Shown: positions 51,113 through 62,567 of the stretch, piece after piece
Layout of the letters: the number at the start of each line of letters is the position of its first letter
Numbering within the stretch: the first letter of the stretch is position 1
Assembly (NCBI RefSeq): GCF_001574435.1
Contig: NZ_LOCN01000023.1
Coordinates: 1 to 64,000, forward strand
Direction of reading: 5' to 3'
Length of the DNA stretch: 64,000 nt
From: Moritella sp. JT01
Lineage (GTDB): Bacteria > Pseudomonadota > Gammaproteobacteria > Enterobacterales > Moritellaceae
The notes under the pieces: model-generated
The model's database searches: none
What the model saw: only the letters and a program-made list of their open reading frames with translations
Told to the model about the DNA's origin: nothing
Position numbers and translations under genes: made by a program

Positions 51113-52793
51113 GGAAATCTCTCGACGCTATAATCACAGGTTTAATCACTTCACTACGTATCACGAAATCACCAAAACGTTCGTCTGGTAATGCATTAGT
51201 TGCCCATTCAGCAATTAATTCATCAAGGATCGTTAAGATCTCAGTTTCACCAATATTCTCGCGGTACATCTTGTTTAAACGCATACCGTTATTCTTCGCG
51301 CCCAAATACATATTGTATTTGCCAGGCCCTTTACCAACAAAGCCAACTTCCGCTAAGAATGGACGACCACAACCATTGGGACAACCCGTCATACGCATCA
51401 CAAAGTGTTCGTCAGGAATACCGTGTTTTGTTAGCAAGCCCTCAACTTTAGTCACCAATGACGGTAAATAACGCTCTGCTTCAGCCATCGCTAACGCACA
51501 TGTCGGCAGTGCAACACAGGCCATTGAGTTCAAGCGTTGCTGACTTAATTCGTCAGAGTACAGACCATATAAACGTGCGAGACGTTCGATTTGTTCTTTA
51601 TCTTGCTCTGCTACACCGGCAATGATTAAGTTTTGGTTGGCTGTCATTCTAAAATCACCTTGGTGGATCTTAGCAATTTCAACTAACCCGGTCTTAATCG
51701 GATGTGTTTCGGTATCAACAATACGGCCATTTTCAATAAATAGGGTTAAATGCCATTTATTATCAACGCCTTTGATCCAACCAAAGCGATCACCACGAGT
51801 GGTAAATTCAATTGTTTTTGGTACTTCAAACTTAATACCTGAGCGTAATTCTACTTCTGCGCGGAATTTATCCACACCGTTATCTTCAAGTGTATATTTC
51901 AAACGAGCACGTTTACGATCAGTACGGCAACCCCAATCACGTTGTACTGTTAATACCGCTTTCGCGATTTCAACTGCATCTTCAGGTTTTACAAAACCAA
52001 AATCATCGGCTAAACGCGGGAAAGTATTCACATCACCGTGCGTTGTCCCCATACCGCCACCAACTAATACATTGAAACCAACTAGCTTACCGTTATCACC
52101 AATCGCAACAAAGTTTAAATCATTAGCGTGAATATCCACGTCATTGTGTGGCGGGATAGCCACTGCAATCTTAAATTTACGCGGTAAGTAAGTGGGTCCA
52201 TACATAGGCTCAACTTCATTACTATGCACTTTTTCACCGTCTAACCAGAGTTCTGCATAGGCATTGGTGTTTGGTAATAAGTCATCACTTAAACGAATTG
52301 CCCATGCATAAGCTTCTTGGTGTAATGCTGACTCCACGGGATTCGGCGTACACATTACATTACGGTTCACATCACCACAGGCAGCAATCGAATCCAAGTT
52401 CACCGAGCCTAATGCTTGGATCAATGGCTTCACTTGCGGCTTTAAAATACCATGGTACTGAAACGTTTGACGCGTCGTTAAACGGATACTGCCATAGATA
52501 GTTAAGTCACTAGCAATACGATCTATCTCTAACCATTGCTTAGGGCTACAAATACCTCCAGGTACACGCGCTCGTAACATAAAGCTATGACGAGGTTCTA
52601 ACTTTTGTTTCTGACGTTCGGCACGAATATCACGATCATCTTGCTGATAAAAACCGTGGAACTTAGTTAATTGCATATCATCATCTGACAGTCCGCCAGT
52701 GATTTGATCCGCTAAGCCTTCAGCAATGGTGCCGCGTAAAAAATTACTTTCTGTTTTAATGCGTTCGTTAACCGCTAATTTCTTGTCGCTCAT
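51105..52793 (-). CDS. cysI: Sulfite reductase hemoprotein beta subunit CysI
   Basis: Six-electron reduction of sulfite to sulfide at a siroheme-[4Fe-4S] centre. The 562-residue protein shows [17 protein letters not shown], a GVNRNVMC-like [14 protein letters not shown] motif, and the cluster cysteines in [18 protein letters not shown] and [12 protein letters not shown]. The start overlaps the cysJ stop by one base. Confidence 0.98.
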   Translation of the reverse strand: MSDKKLAVNERIKTESNFLRGTIAEGLADQITGGLSDDDMQLTKFHGFYQQDDRDIRAERQKQKLEPRHSFMLRARVPGGICSPKQWLEIDRIASDLTIYGSIRLTTRQTFQYHGILKPQVKPLIQALGSVNLDSIAACGDVNRNVMCTPNPVESALHQEAYAWAIRLSDDLLPNTNAYAELWLDGEKVHSNEVEPMYGPTYLPRKFKIAVAIPPHNDVDIHANDLNFVAIGDNGKLVGFNVLVGGGMGTTHGDVNTFPRLADDFGFVKPEDAVEIAKAVLTVQRDWGCRTDRKRARLKYTLEDNGVDKFRAEVELRSGIKFEVPKTIEFTTRGDRFGWIKGVDNKWHLTLFIENGRIVDTETHPIKTGLVEIAKIHQGDFRMTANQNLIIAGVAEQDKEQIERLARLYGLYSDELSQQRLNSMACVALPTCALAMAEAERYLPSLVTKVEGLLTKHGIPDEHFVMRMTGCPNGCGRPFLAEVGFVGKGPGKYNMYLGAKNNGMRLNKMYRENIGETEILTILDELIAEWATNALPDERFGDFVIRSEVIKPVIIASRDFHG

Positions 52794-54580
52794 CAGTAAA
52801 CATCCCTCTGATAACGTTTATTTCGACGTAGTTCAGCGACATACTCTTCTGCTTCACTACGCGCTAATTTACCGTGTTCTGCTACAATCTCGATCAATGC
52901 TTCATTCACATCTTTCGCCATTCTATCGCCATCACCACAAACATAAATATGTGCGCCTTGCTCTAACCAGGCATACAACTCTGCGGCATTTTCACGTAAA
53001 CGGTCTTGCACATAAATTTTCTCAGCTTGGTCGCGTGAGAACGCCACATCCATCTTAGTCAATAGACCCGATTTCAAGTAGTCCTGCCATTCAGTTTGAT
53101 ATAGGAAGTCATCAGTAAAATGTTGGTTACCAAAGAATAACCAGTTATTTCCTGCAGCTTCACGTACGTCACGTTCTTGTACAAAAGCACGAAATGGCGC
53201 AATCCCGGTACCTGGACCAATCATGATCACAGGTGTGTCATCATTGCTTGGTAAACGGAAGTTATCATTGTGTTCAACAAAGACTTCAACCTCGGCACCT
53301 TCTTCAAGACGCTGAAGGAAACCAGAAGCACCACCAATGCGTTGCTCACCACTTTGCTGATAATCAACCACAGCAACGGTTAAATGTACTTCACCTTCCG
53401 CTTCATTAGGACTTGAAGCAATTGAATAAAGGCGTGGGGTCAACTTGCGTAAACCACTAATGAGTTGCTCTGCTGTTAATTTTGCTTTCTTTTCATCAAT
53501 CACATCTAAGATTTGACGACCATAACAATAGTGGCGTAATGCTGTTTTATCATCGAGTAATTTAGCTAATTTTTTCGAACCCGATATTTCAGCATAAGCC
53601 TGAATGAAACTTGGATAACTCTGGGTCAATTCGAAACGATTAATCAGTGCATCACGTAAACTTTCTGTTTCATTAGCCACAGTAACGGTTTGTGTACCAT
53701 CTAATTCCAATTGGTCTAGAATAGCGTCAACAAGAATTGGGTCATTCTTAAACCAGATCCCTAATGCATCACCCGCTTGGTAATTAATGCCAGAATCTTC
53801 TAATGCAATTTCAACGTGACGAATATCTTTATCAGAGAAACGGCCCGTGATCTTTTGATTCACTAATAATTCGGTTTTAAATGGCTTCTTTTTAGAATAC
53901 GTATTCGCGACATGATTCGTCGCCAACGCTGCAATAGGAGTGGTCGCTTCCTTAAGCGTTGCTTTAACAGCAATAAGCGCCAATTCGCTCCATGTTGCAA
54001 CTGCATCATCATAATCAACATCGCAGTCTGCACGAGCAACGACAGCTTCAGCACCAAGGGCTGCTAAGCGTTCATCAAACTCTAATCCTGTTTGGCAATA
54101 AAATTCGTAACTTGAATCACCTAATGCACAAACGCTATATTTAAGTTCAGGTACTTTAGGCGCTTTTTTAGAGGCCAAGAACTCATGAAAGGTAACAGCA
54201 TCATCGGGGGCTTCGCCTTCACCATTGGTACTTGCAACAATCAGTAAGTGTGATTCTGTTTTCAATTCTTTGGCTTTATAATCCGCCATATTCACAAGTC
54301 GGGCTGCAATGCCTTGTGCTTGTGCTTGTTCATAAAGTTCTTCCGCTACACCTTTGGCATTACCGGTTTGTGAACCAAATAAAATAGTCACACGTTGAGC
54401 AGGTTGAGATACCGCTCCTTGCGCCTGTACTTGACCTCCAGATGCTTGACTTATCCCTGCCAAATACCCACTGACCCACGCGGTTTGCGTCGGTGACAAA
54501 TCATTAAGTGCTAATTGCAATTGCGATAACTGCAGTTCACTCAATGGACTCGTCAATGATGATAGTTCCTTTAATAGCAT
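52793..54580 (-). CDS. cysJ: Sulfite reductase flavoprotein alpha subunit CysJ
   Basis: Passes electrons from NADPH through FAD and FMN to CysI. Domains in order are a flavodoxin domain (about 65-205) with [20 protein letters not shown], an FAD-binding domain with RLYSIASSP, and an NADPH domain with [18 protein letters not shown] and the C-terminal [11 protein letters not shown]. Length 595. First gene of cysJIH, with a CysB-type element 51-103 bp upstream. Confidence 0.97.
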   Translation of the reverse strand: MLLKELSSLTSPLSELQLSQLQLALNDLSPTQTAWVSGYLAGISQASGGQVQAQGAVSQPAQRVTILFGSQTGNAKGVAEELYEQAQAQGIAARLVNMADYKAKELKTESHLLIVASTNGEGEAPDDAVTFHEFLASKKAPKVPELKYSVCALGDSSYEFYCQTGLEFDERLAALGAEAVVARADCDVDYDDAVATWSELALIAVKATLKEATTPIAALATNHVANTYSKKKPFKTELLVNQKITGRFSDKDIRHVEIALEDSGINYQAGDALGIWFKNDPILVDAILDQLELDGTQTVTVANETESLRDALINRFELTQSYPSFIQAYAEISGSKKLAKLLDDKTALRHYCYGRQILDVIDEKKAKLTAEQLISGLRKLTPRLYSIASSPNEAEGEVHLTVAVVDYQQSGEQRIGGASGFLQRLEEGAEVEVFVEHNDNFRLPSNDDTPVIMIGPGTGIAPFRAFVQERDVREAAGNNWLFFGNQHFTDDFLYQTEWQDYLKSGLLTKMDVAFSRDQAEKIYVQDRLRENAAELYAWLEQGAHIYVCGDGDRMAKDVNEALIEIVAEHGKLARSEAEEYVAELRRNKRYQRDVY

Positions 54581-54630
54581 ATTACGGCTTCCACTGTGCT
54601 GAATTAATTAAAGGTTAACGACTGTTAAGG

Positions 54631-54683
54631 ATAACCACAAAGAATAAATAATGATTTTTTATTCCATTTTGTTATATAGGAAA
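54631..54683 (-). promoter_or_regulatory. Candidate CysB-type element upstream of cysJ
   Basis: Partner of 5767-5819 at cysD. The plus strand begins ATAACCACAAAGAA, has TGATTTTTTAT at 54652-54662 and ends ATATAGGAAA at 54674-54683. Same orientation relative to the operon, and a similar distance from the start. The conservation is seen directly; the regulator is inferred. Confidence 0.6.
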
Positions 54684-54823
54684 TGCTTTGTTTGTGTATG
54701 TATAACAAATAAGCCACAAGTATTATTAACACTTTACCTACCTAGGGTTAACATTAACATTTCAATTAAACTGGTTTACATGGCAAAATAGTGGTTTATA
54801 AACACCATTATCAGGATAATAAA

Positions 54824-55597
54824 ATGGCAACTTATTTACTAACACAGTTAAATGAACAAGGCGTATTAACCTTAACCCTTAATCGATTAGATAAGCTCAA
54901 TGCATTTAATGGTGCATTTTATACTGAGCTAACCGAGGCTTTTAACCAGGCAGATACCAACCCAGCAGTGCGCGTAGTGATTCTTAGAGGCTCTGAAAAT
55001 TGTTTCTGTGCGGGTAATGATATGGCCGACTTCATGAACGGCATGGACTTTTCTAAAGACCAACCATTAGTGCAATATATGCTCGCCTTATTACACTTCT
55101 CCAAACCAGTGATTGCAGCAGCAGCGGGCCCTGCGGTTGGTATTGGTACGACAATGTTAATGCACTGTGATCTGGTTTACCTTGCCGATAATACTGTACT
55201 TCGCTTACCATTTACAGATCTTGCAGCTGTGCCTGAATATGCCGCAAGCCTGATATTACCCCGAATGGCGGGTCATCAGCGAGCATCTGAAATGATGTTG
55301 CTTGCCGACAAATTTGATGCACAAACAGCATTAGAAATTGGTCTAGCAAATAAAGTACTGCCTGCTGATGAATTATTTGCAATGGCAGAAAAAAGTGCAT
55401 TGAAACTTGCAGCGAAAGCGCCGGCGTCATTACGTAACACCAAAAAATTAATGAAAGCTGAACTGATTAGCCAAATAGAAAAAGTGATCCATATTGAGCT
55501 AGCGCATTTCTCGACAGCGCTTGAAAGCGAAGAATCAAAAGAAGCGGTGAGCGCATTTATGCAAAAACGTAAACCGGATTTCTCACGATTCAATTAA
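54824..55597 (+). CDS. Enoyl-CoA hydratase/isomerase family protein
   Basis: Crotonase-fold enzyme of 257 residues acting on an acyl-CoA. The oxyanion-hole motifs are ENCFCAGNDMADF and AAAAGPAVGIGTTMLMHCD. AAVPEYAASLILPRMAG places a glutamate at the usual second catalytic position, while the first hydratase glutamate is not evident, which may favour isomerase activity. The exact substrate cannot be read from sequence. ATG 54824 (MATYLLTQLN) is chosen over a GTG at 54791 because the family begins there and AGGA lies upstream. Confidence 0.85.
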   Translation: MATYLLTQLNEQGVLTLTLNRLDKLNAFNGAFYTELTEAFNQADTNPAVRVVILRGSENCFCAGNDMADFMNGMDFSKDQPLVQYMLALLHFSKPVIAAAAGPAVGIGTTMLMHCDLVYLADNTVLRLPFTDLAAVPEYAASLILPRMAGHQRASEMMLLADKFDAQTALEIGLANKVLPADELFAMAEKSALKLAAKAPASLRNTKKLMKAELISQIEKVIHIELAHFSTALESEESKEAVSAFMQKRKPDFSRFN

Positions 55598-55868
55598 CCG
55601 TTCACCTTAACACCCATTTGTGGATACAAGTTTAACCACAAACAAATACAGTTATAAAATAAGGTACAAAGTAGAACATAAAATTACGCTTTGTTTTCTG
55701 TTCTACTTTACCTCTCGAGATGGTCAGCGCATAATTAAACCTTATACATGTTTATATTCCAATGAATATTAACAACCTATCTTGAGTTGTTAATTATACC
55801 CCCCGCTTTTCGCGGTATATATACGGTGTAATAACATGTCATTCTTATATTTTACGCGGTAAATAATT

Positions 55869-56219
55869 ATGATAACAAACAGTGATGGTTATATTCAGCT
55901 GATCCATTTTTTAGCTGACAACTTAGCTATTTTTGAAAACCATAGCCAACAGAGCGCTTCAACAACAGATACAATTGGAGATATTTTTTCTGAACATATC
56001 GCCAGTAATACTATGGTTGTTTGTAATCAACATCAGCAGCTTACTGAAAAGCATCGTTTTGTTATTATCCGTGAAATAGACGCGATAGTCGGTGACTTAG
56101 AAGAAGTATTATCAAGCGCTTGGGACGTACCGCCAAGTAATGATCAAATGGCATTTATCGAAGAGTTTGTCGGTTTAATGAAAAATCTGTTTGATAGTGA
56201 AATATCTAAATTAGTTTAA
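55869..56219 (+). CDS. DUF3802-like protein
   Basis: A 116-residue acidic soluble protein. It resembles by pattern the DUF3802 proteins of Vibrio and Shewanella: an N-terminal SDGYIQLIHFLADNL, then HRFVIIREIDAIVGDLEEVL and a C-terminal FIEEFVGLMKNLFDSEISKL. Function is unknown. The 271-bp upstream spacer contains a small CCGC/GCGG hairpin and no clear promoter. Confidence 0.72.
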   Translation: MITNSDGYIQLIHFLADNLAIFENHSQQSASTTDTIGDIFSEHIASNTMVVCNQHQQLTEKHRFVIIREIDAIVGDLEEVLSSAWDVPPSNDQMAFIEEFVGLMKNLFDSEISKLV

Positions 56220-56249
56220 ATAACCCGATGTAGTAAGTTAAGCTTAATA

Positions 56250-56282
56250 AAAAGCCAGCTCACATTATATGCGCTGGCTTTT
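56250..56282. terminator. Bidirectional terminator between the DUF3802-like gene and ilvH
   Basis: A perfect 10-bp stem (56250-56259 with 56273-56282), with AAAAA on the left flank and TTTTATATT on the right, lies between convergent genes. Confidence 0.88.
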
Positions 56283-56302
56283 ATATTGATGATAAAGCGA
56301 TA

Positions 56303-56797
56303 TTATGCTTTTAAACAGCGTTCGCCACGTGCGATACCACAAACACCGCTTCGAACAACTTCGACAATCTCAGTATGCGACGCTAATGTTTGAATAAAGG
56401 CATCAAGCTTATCGCTATCACCCGTCAGTTGTACCGTGTATAACGAATCTGTAATATCAACAATTTGACCACGGAAAATATCTGATGTGCGTTTCACTTC
56501 TGCACGTACAAAACCCGCCGCTTTTACTTTAATAAGTAATAGCTCACGCTCAATATGCGCACCTTCAGTAAGATCACTTACTTTTAATACATCAATCAGC
56601 TTATTTAATTGCTTCATGATTTGTTCAATCACAGCACGGTCACCGTTCGTGACCAACGTCAAACGTGATAATGTTTCATCATCCGTCGTTGATACAGTCA
56701 AAGACTCAATGTTATAACCACGTTGTGAGAACAGACCAACGATGCGTGACAAAGCACCCGACTCATTTTCTGTTAATATTGAAATTATACGTCTCAT
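56303..56797 (-). CDS. ilvH: Acetolactate synthase small subunit IlvH
   Basis: Regulatory subunit of acetohydroxyacid synthase III, carrying valine feedback control. It begins [32 protein letters not shown]-like ACT domain sequence (about 1-75), followed by a C-terminal domain; 164 residues. It overlaps the end of ilvI by 4 bp. Confidence 0.97.
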   Translation of the reverse strand: MRRIISILTENESGALSRIVGLFSQRGYNIESLTVSTTDDETLSRLTLVTNGDRAVIEQIMKQLNKLIDVLKVSDLTEGAHIERELLLIKVKAAGFVRAEVKRTSDIFRGQIVDITDSLYTVQLTGDSDKLDAFIQTLASHTEIVEVVRSGVCGIARGERCLKA

Positions 56798-58521
56798 GAT
56801 GTGGTTTTCTCCGTCTTACTTAAATACATATCATCCATTGCGCCATATTTAATTTGCATCGGATATACATGTTCTTCTGGATCAATAATAATATCCATGA
56901 ATACAACACGGTTTTTATTTTTTTCCGAAAAGCACTCAGTAAACGCTTTATCAAGATCTTCAGGTTTACTCACCTGAATACCAACGTGATGATAAGCTTC
57001 TGCTAATTTAACAAAATCAGGCATAGACTCCATATAAGAATGAGAATGACGGCCATCATAGAACATTTTCTGCCACTGCTTAACCATGCCTAACGCACCG
57101 TTATTCAGGGTAATAATCTTCACTGCAATACCATACTGCAGACATGTCGATAATTCTTGGATGTTCATTTGAATAGAACCATCACCAGAAATACAACATA
57201 CTACTTTTTCTGGGTTGGCTATTTTAGCACCCATTGCCGCAGGGAAACCAAAGCCCATCGTGCCTAAGCCACCAGAGTTGATCCATTGACGCGGTTTATC
57301 GTACGGATAGTACAAGGCACCAAACATTTGATGCTGACCTACATCCGAGGTAATAATCGCTTTACCCTCTGTATGTTTATATAAGCCTTCGATAACCGCT
57401 TGCGGTTTAATTGACGACCCTGTTTCATAACTGAGGCATTGCTTAGTACGCCAACCATCAATTTCTTTCCACCACGTACTACGTTCTTCTTCATTGGCAG
57501 TGACTTGCAGTTCATCAATAATCTCTAGCATCTGCTCAACAACCACTTCGATAGAACCAACAATTGGAATATCGGCATGGACTGTTTTCGAAATTGACGT
57601 TGGATCGATATCTACATGAATTATTTTGGCGTCTGGACAGAATTTATCAATCGCATTCGTCACTCGATCATCAAAACGTGCACCAAGACAAATAATCAAA
57701 TCAGAGTTATGCATCGTTTTATTCGCTTCAAACGTACCATGCATACCTAACATACCGATATTTTGTGGATGTGTACCCGGGAATATACCCAGTCCCATCA
57801 AAGTATTCGTTACTGGTAGGTTTAACTGTTCTGCAAATTTCAGTACTTGCGCTTCAGCGTTGGCAATAACCGCTCCGCCACCAACGTAGAGTACTGGTTT
57901 TTTCGCTGTTGCAATTGCTTTAACCGCTTTACGTACTTGTCCTTTATGACCCAATTTAACCGGGTTATATGAACGCATAGAGACGCTCTCAGGGTATTTG
58001 TACGGAAATTTCAATAACGGGTTTTGTGTATCTTTTGGTAAATCAATCACCACCGGTCCAGGACGACCTGTTGACGCGATATAATATGCTTTTTTGATTG
58101 CATCAGGAATATCAGCAGCGGTTTTACATAAAAAGCTGTGTTTTACAATAGGACGAGATACGCCCATCATATCCGTTTCCTGGAATGCATCGTTACCGAT
58201 CATTGACGTAGGAACCTGACCTGATAAAACAACAAGAGGAATCGAATCCATATACGCTGTTGCAATACCTGTAATACAATTTGTTGCACCTGGTCCAGAT
58301 GTAACAAGGACGGTACCAACTTTCCCTGTTGAACGTGCATAACCATCTGCAGCATGCACTGCAGCTTGCTCATGGCGCACTAAAAAATGTTCAATTTGAC
58401 TTGATTCGAATAACGCATCATAAATATCAAGAACAGAGCCACCAGGATAACCGAAGATATGCTCAATACCCTCATCTTCCAGTGAGCGGATTACCATTTC
58501 GGCACCAGACAACATTTCCAT
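56794..58521 (-). CDS. ilvI: Acetolactate synthase 3 large subunit IlvI
   Basis: Thiamine-diphosphate enzyme making acetolactate and acetohydroxybutyrate for valine, leucine and isoleucine. The E. coli-like N-terminus [19 protein letters not shown] fixes the start at 58521, with GGGAGG upstream. The catalytic glutamate is in [16 protein letters not shown], and the ThDP/Mg motif is [12 protein letters not shown]...[11 protein letters not shown] in two parts. Length 575. Confidence 0.97.
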   Translation of the reverse strand: MEMLSGAEMVIRSLEDEGIEHIFGYPGGSVLDIYDALFESSQIEHFLVRHEQAAVHAADGYARSTGKVGTVLVTSGPGATNCITGIATAYMDSIPLVVLSGQVPTSMIGNDAFQETDMMGVSRPIVKHSFLCKTAADIPDAIKKAYYIASTGRPGPVVIDLPKDTQNPLLKFPYKYPESVSMRSYNPVKLGHKGQVRKAVKAIATAKKPVLYVGGGAVIANAEAQVLKFAEQLNLPVTNTLMGLGIFPGTHPQNIGMLGMHGTFEANKTMHNSDLIICLGARFDDRVTNAIDKFCPDAKIIHVDIDPTSISKTVHADIPIVGSIEVVVEQMLEIIDELQVTANEEERSTWWKEIDGWRTKQCLSYETGSSIKPQAVIEGLYKHTEGKAIITSDVGQHQMFGALYYPYDKPRQWINSGGLGTMGFGFPAAMGAKIANPEKVVCCISGDGSIQMNIQELSTCLQYGIAVKIITLNNGALGMVKQWQKMFYDGRHSHSYMESMPDFVKLAEAYHHVGIQVSKPEDLDKAFTECFSEKNKNRVVFMDIIIDPEEHVYPMQIKYGAMDDMYLSKTEKTTS

Positions 58522-58890
58522 AAGCAGGCCCTCCCGGCCCATATCCTAATTCTAGTTTGACAACTGTCCACATTGTAACAAATTGGTTACAAGTTTAAAC
58601 TTCCCATTGAATTAGATTTAACTTTATTTTTATTGGTTTATTTATTGAAATTAACAAAATAAAATCATCTTTAAAAGTGATATGAGAAATTAAATATCAA
58701 AAAAATTCATCATCACCTCTAATAACGATATATTTCGGTCTGAAACGAGGGAGAAACAAAGAATATTAACTTTTCAAGTTACTGATTTAAAATAAAAAAG
58801 TTTACATGTTGATATATTAGCCGTGTAATAGCACTGCTCAATGTAAAAATAGTCCACTTAAAAAATAACTAGATAATGAAAGATATTTAA
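58522..58890 (-). other. 369-bp spacer upstream of ilvIH
   Basis: The half next to ilvI holds a probable promoter and a 20-bp palindrome (58549-58592). The remainder is very AT-rich, with no gene or terminator recognised for the downstream end of the GGDEF/EAL gene's side. No attenuator leader peptide rich in Leu/Val/Ile was found. Confidence 0.45.
58549..58592 (-). promoter_or_regulatory. Probable ilvIH promoter with overlapping palindrome
   Basis: TAGAAT at 58554-58549 is a good -10, 28 bp before the ilvI start. The palindrome TTGTAAC-N6-GTTACAA at 58573-58592 covers the place of the -35 hexamer, as an operator for a repressor would. It resembles, without matching exactly, the TyrR box layout TGTAAA-N6-TTTACA. 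The regulator is unknown. Confidence 0.5.
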
Positions 58891-60561
58891 CTATACCGAT
58901 GGTTGCTCCATCATTTCAATGGCCGTATTTTCATTTCGGTTCGCCAACCACATATTTAATGTGGATAATGACATCGGTTTTGCGTACCAATATCCCTGTA
59001 CCTTGGAGCAACCTTGTTTTAACAAAAATTCTGCTTGCTCGGGTTGTTCAATGCCTTCACCGAGTAATTCTAATTTTAAAGCGTCACCCATCGCACAAAT
59101 ACCTTTGACGATATTCTGACTACGCTCAGAATCAACGACGCCTTCGATGAAACTACGATCGAGCTTAATACCATGAAATTGGAATTTGTGTAGATAGCTA
59201 AATGAAGAATAACCAGTACCAAAATCATCAATCCATAATTTAATACCTAAATTATTTAATTCACGTAATACACGTAAATTATCACTGTCTGCATTCATTA
59301 ATGTTGTTTCAGTTATCTCAAAATGGATCTGACTCGGTAATAATGAGTAACAAGCCAAAATACTTCTAACATTATGTACAAAAGCACGGTCAGCCAGCTG
59401 CTGCGGTGAAATATTAATGGCAATAAAATAATCCGGATTATTAATCTGTAATAACGATAAATCACCACAAACCTGCTTAATAATCCACTGTCCCATCGGC
59501 ACAATAAGGCCGGTTTGCTCTGCAACAGGGATAAAATCGTCGGGTGGTACCAAGCCGCGAACAGGGTGATTCCAACGAATAAGCGCTTCAAAACCCAACT
59601 CTTTTTCCGTAGCTATATCAATAACGGGTTGATAATAAATTTCAAACTCCCCTTTACTAATGGCCTTGTTAAGCTCTTGTTCTAGCTTTACTCGATACTC
59701 TAATTCTCGCATGTATTCCGGTTTGAAAAAGGCAACACCATGCTTTCCAGACTCCTTCACTTTATACATTGCCATATCCGCTTTTTTCAGTAACGAATCG
59801 CTACAAGTACCATGTTCAGGACTGATGCTGACACCAATACTGACACCGATAGAGATACTCTCACCAGACAGCTCAATTTTTCGGCGAATATTTTTCAGCA
59901 GTTTGTTCAGGATAGGTGCGATATCATTGGCTTCTGAAATACCCATGATGAGAATAGCAAACTCATCGCCACCAATACGAAAAATATTGGTCTTATACAA
60001 ATTAGGTGGTGGTGTGTTATCTAACGATAATTTAATACGTTGCGCTATGATTGCGATAACTTGATCGCCCACTTTATGGCCTAATGTATCATTGATATTT
60101 TTAAGATCATCTAAATCCAGAATACATAACGCAATCTTACCTTTCCCTTTAGCCATGCTGGCATCAAGTCTTTCTAAAAATTTAAATCGATTAGCTAACC
60201 CAGTTCCGCTATCTAAATAAACCGATAGGTCCAGATCTACAAGTTGCCCTTGTAGGTTATGTAATTCCAAATTTATTTTCCGCAAAGTCCGCTTATAGCG
60301 ATATGCCTTATAGACACACACCACACTAATAACACTGACAAGCGCGGTAATAATAAGTGAGCTCGGAATACGCATGGTCACATGGTACAGTTCTAATAAA
60401 AAGAACCAGGCAGTATCACTGGAAAACGTTAAAATATAGAGACAAGAAAACAGCGCAAGTAATCCACCTAATACAATTACGGTGAATAATACTTTACGCC
60501 ATTGATGCGAAGAATTTCTGGTATTAAGCCTGTTCATATTAGCACTATCCATTGTTACCAA
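58891..60561 (-). CDS. Membrane GGDEF/EAL protein, probable c-di-GMP phosphodiesterase
   Basis: Two membrane helices (about 24-48 and 66-90) bracket a short periplasmic loop. A GGDEF domain (about 128-295) with LDLDDLKNINDTLGH and intact GGDEF follows, then an EAL domain (about 310-545). EAL-domain residues look complete: EALIRW, INISPQQL, FEITET, IDDFGTGYSS, GIKLDRSFI, EGIEQPEQ and QGYWYAKP. The place of the RxxD inhibitory site reads LYKT, so product inhibition of any cyclase activity is missing. A dual or phosphodiesterase role is likely. The gene is monocistronic. Confidence 0.92.
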   Translation of the reverse strand: MVTMDSANMNRLNTRNSSHQWRKVLFTVIVLGGLLALFSCLYILTFSSDTAWFFLLELYHVTMRIPSSLIITALVSVISVVCVYKAYRYKRTLRKINLELHNLQGQLVDLDLSVYLDSGTGLANRFKFLERLDASMAKGKGKIALCILDLDDLKNINDTLGHKVGDQVIAIIAQRIKLSLDNTPPPNLYKTNIFRIGGDEFAILIMGISEANDIAPILNKLLKNIRRKIELSGESISIGVSIGVSISPEHGTCSDSLLKKADMAMYKVKESGKHGVAFFKPEYMRELEYRVKLEQELNKAISKGEFEIYYQPVIDIATEKELGFEALIRWNHPVRGLVPPDDFIPVAEQTGLIVPMGQWIIKQVCGDLSLLQINNPDYFIAINISPQQLADRAFVHNVRSILACYSLLPSQIHFEITETTLMNADSDNLRVLRELNNLGIKLWIDDFGTGYSSFSYLHKFQFHGIKLDRSFIEGVVDSERSQNIVKGICAMGDALKLELLGEGIEQPEQAEFLLKQGCSKVQGYWYAKPMSLSTLNMWLANRNENTAIEMMEQPSV

Positions 60562-60700
60562 TCTGCTTACCCATATTGAGTTAATATTAGTCTAGATAAA
60601 TAACAATGGCGTGAATAATTTACGAGGCTTAGCAAGATATAGTCGAAAGTGTTAGAGCAATAAATATTACTCAGTAATAAATATGAGCAAGAAATAGTAC

Positions 60701-60735
60701 TCCCGTTGTGAGCCACTAAAAAATGTGCAACGGGA
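60701..60735 (-). terminator. Possible terminator of the acyl-CoA ligase gene
   Basis: An 8-bp GC-containing stem (60701-60708 with 60728-60735) with a 19-base loop, 23 bp past the stop at 60759. The T tract is poor on the minus strand. Confidence 0.4.
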
Positions 60736-60758
60736 TTAATCATGAGAAATGTAAATAC

Positions 60759-62567
60759 TTAAGACTTTACATTTTTTCCTTTTTTAACAGTGCTATACAT
60801 ACTTTCAATCAAACTACTATAACGCTCCTGAATAACTTTACGTTTTAATTTAAGTGTTGGTGTTAGTTCCCCATTTTCATTGGTAAAAGGTGACGCCATC
60901 AACTTAAATTTCTTCACTTGCTCAAACTTAGCCAGCTCTTTCTGCATCTCTTTAACACGTTCATCAAGTAACTCGACAATCTTGGTATGCTTGAGTAATT
61001 CAACATAGGATTCATATTTTAAATTAAGCGTTTTAGCGTGCTCTTCAATCGCTTCTTGGGCAGGTACAATCAAAGCTGAAGCATATTTTCTTGCATCAGC
61101 AAATACGGCAACTTGCTCAATGAAACGATCTCGACCTAATGTACCTTCAATTAACTGTGGGGCGATATATTTACCACATTCAGTTTTCATTAGGTCTTTC
61201 AAACGGTCCGTAATATACAAATAGCCATTTTCATCAATCGCGCCTGCATCCCCCGTTTTTAACCATTCACCATCAAATGTGTTTGCTGTTTCTTCTGGTT
61301 TATTAAAATAACCACGCATGACAGTAGGTCCTTTGATCATAATTTCATTTTCATGACCCAGTTTCACTTCAATTCCCGGTAATACCGACCCGATAGAGCC
61401 TAATTTAAAGTCTTTAGAATAACAGCTAACTGTTGCCACTGTTTCTGTCATGCCGTAGCCATATTTAATATGGATACCAATTGATTGAAAGAATAAATTT
61501 ACTTCATCATCAAGTTTTGCGCCGGAACAAGGGAAAAAACGCACCTTGCCACCAAATACAGCGCGTAATTTCGTGAATACTAGTTTATCGGCAATTGCAT
61601 GTTGTAATTTCAATAACGGTGATACAAACGTACCAGCTTGTTGCGCTTCAAAGCGTTTCTTACCAATAGCCACAGCCCAATGAAATAATTTTTTACGTAC
61701 GGCGGGGGCATTTTCAACTTTATTCATCATCGTAGTATGAATTTTTTCATACAAACGTGGTACCGCACACATCACCGTAGGCTGGGTATCCGTTAAGCCT
61801 TTTTGGATTCTTGCTGGATCTTTAAGATATGTATTTTCGGCGCCCCAGAATAATGCGTTAAACGTCCAAATACGTTCAAAAACATGACTTAACGGTAAAA
61901 ATGCCAATGAGATATCATCTTCTTCTAAACGTGTTTCCGGCTCATTCACTGCCAATGCAGCTTGAATGTTGGCGTAATCAAGCATCACACCTTTCGGCTC
62001 ACCAGTAGTACCTGAGGTATAAATTAACGTAACAAGATCATCGTTTTTTGCATTCTCAATACGATGCGCTAATGCTATCGATGATGAACTATCAGGGGTG
62101 AACGCCAGCATGTCGGCATAGGCAACCACGCGGGGATCATCGGGTAAAGTAACGGTTGGAGAAAAAACAATAAGCGATTGCAGTGATTCACACTTATCCA
62201 GTAATGGTAGCGCAAGCTTTAACTCGGCTTTATCGCCAATAAACATACACGTCATCTTAGCGTCATTAATAATGTATTCTGCTTGTGATGACGTACTACT
62301 TGGATAAAGTGGCACAGAAACAGCACGACACTGTTGTAAAGCCAGATCGGTAATTGTCCATTCAGGTAAATTATTTGACCAAATACCAACGTTATCCTGA
62401 ACTTTAAGTCCACGGTTAAGCAAGTTATTTGCAAGCCCTTCAATACGCTCGCCCATCTGCTTCCAGCTAATGCGATCCCAGCCTGTTTTAGTTTTACTTT
62501 TCAGGGCTGTTTTATCTTGATACTTCTCAATCCTTGCAAGGATCTGATTTACGAAATGCTGACTCAT
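60759..62567 (-). CDS. Long-chain acyl-CoA synthetase (AMP-forming)
   Basis: Acyl-adenylate-forming enzyme activating fatty acids to acyl-CoA, 602 residues. Motifs are the AMP-binding LVTLIYTSGTTGEPKGVML, AFLPLSHVFER, GYGMTETVATVS, and LKTGDAGAIDENGYLYITDRLKDL with the hinge region. It resembles the FadD15/ACSL-like group (with a long linker) rather than E. coli FadD. No signal peptide. It lies upstream of the GGDEF/EAL gene on the same strand but 197 bp away. Confidence 0.88.
   Translation of the reverse strand: MSQHFVNQILARIEKYQDKTALKSKTKTGWDRISWKQMGERIEGLANNLLNRGLKVQDNVGIWSNNLPEWTITDLALQQCRAVSVPLYPSSTSSQAEYIINDAKMTCMFIGDKAELKLALPLLDKCESLQSLIVFSPTVTLPDDPRVVAYADMLAFTPDSSSSIALAHRIENAKNDDLVTLIYTSGTTGEPKGVMLDYANIQAALAVNEPETRLEEDDISLAFLPLSHVFERIWTFNALFWGAENTYLKDPARIQKGLTDTQPTVMCAVPRLYEKIHTTMMNKVENAPAVRKKLFHWAVAIGKKRFEAQQAGTFVSPLLKLQHAIADKLVFTKLRAVFGGKVRFFPCSGAKLDDEVNLFFQSIGIHIKYGYGMTETVATVSCYSKDFKLGSIGSVLPGIEVKLGHENEIMIKGPTVMRGYFNKPEETANTFDGEWLKTGDAGAIDENGYLYITDRLKDLMKTECGKYIAPQLIEGTLGRDRFIEQVAVFADARKYASALIVPAQEAIEEHAKTLNLKYESYVELLKHTKIVELLDERVKEMQKELAKFEQVKKFKLMASPFTNENGELTPTLKLKRKVIQERYSSLIESMYSTVKKGKNVKS

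Noticed and set aside
51622-52131. A 169-codon open frame antisense to cysI
   Set aside because: It lies wholly inside the well-conserved cysI coding region, has no ribosome-binding site and low-complexity translation; it reflects the codon pattern of the opposite strand.
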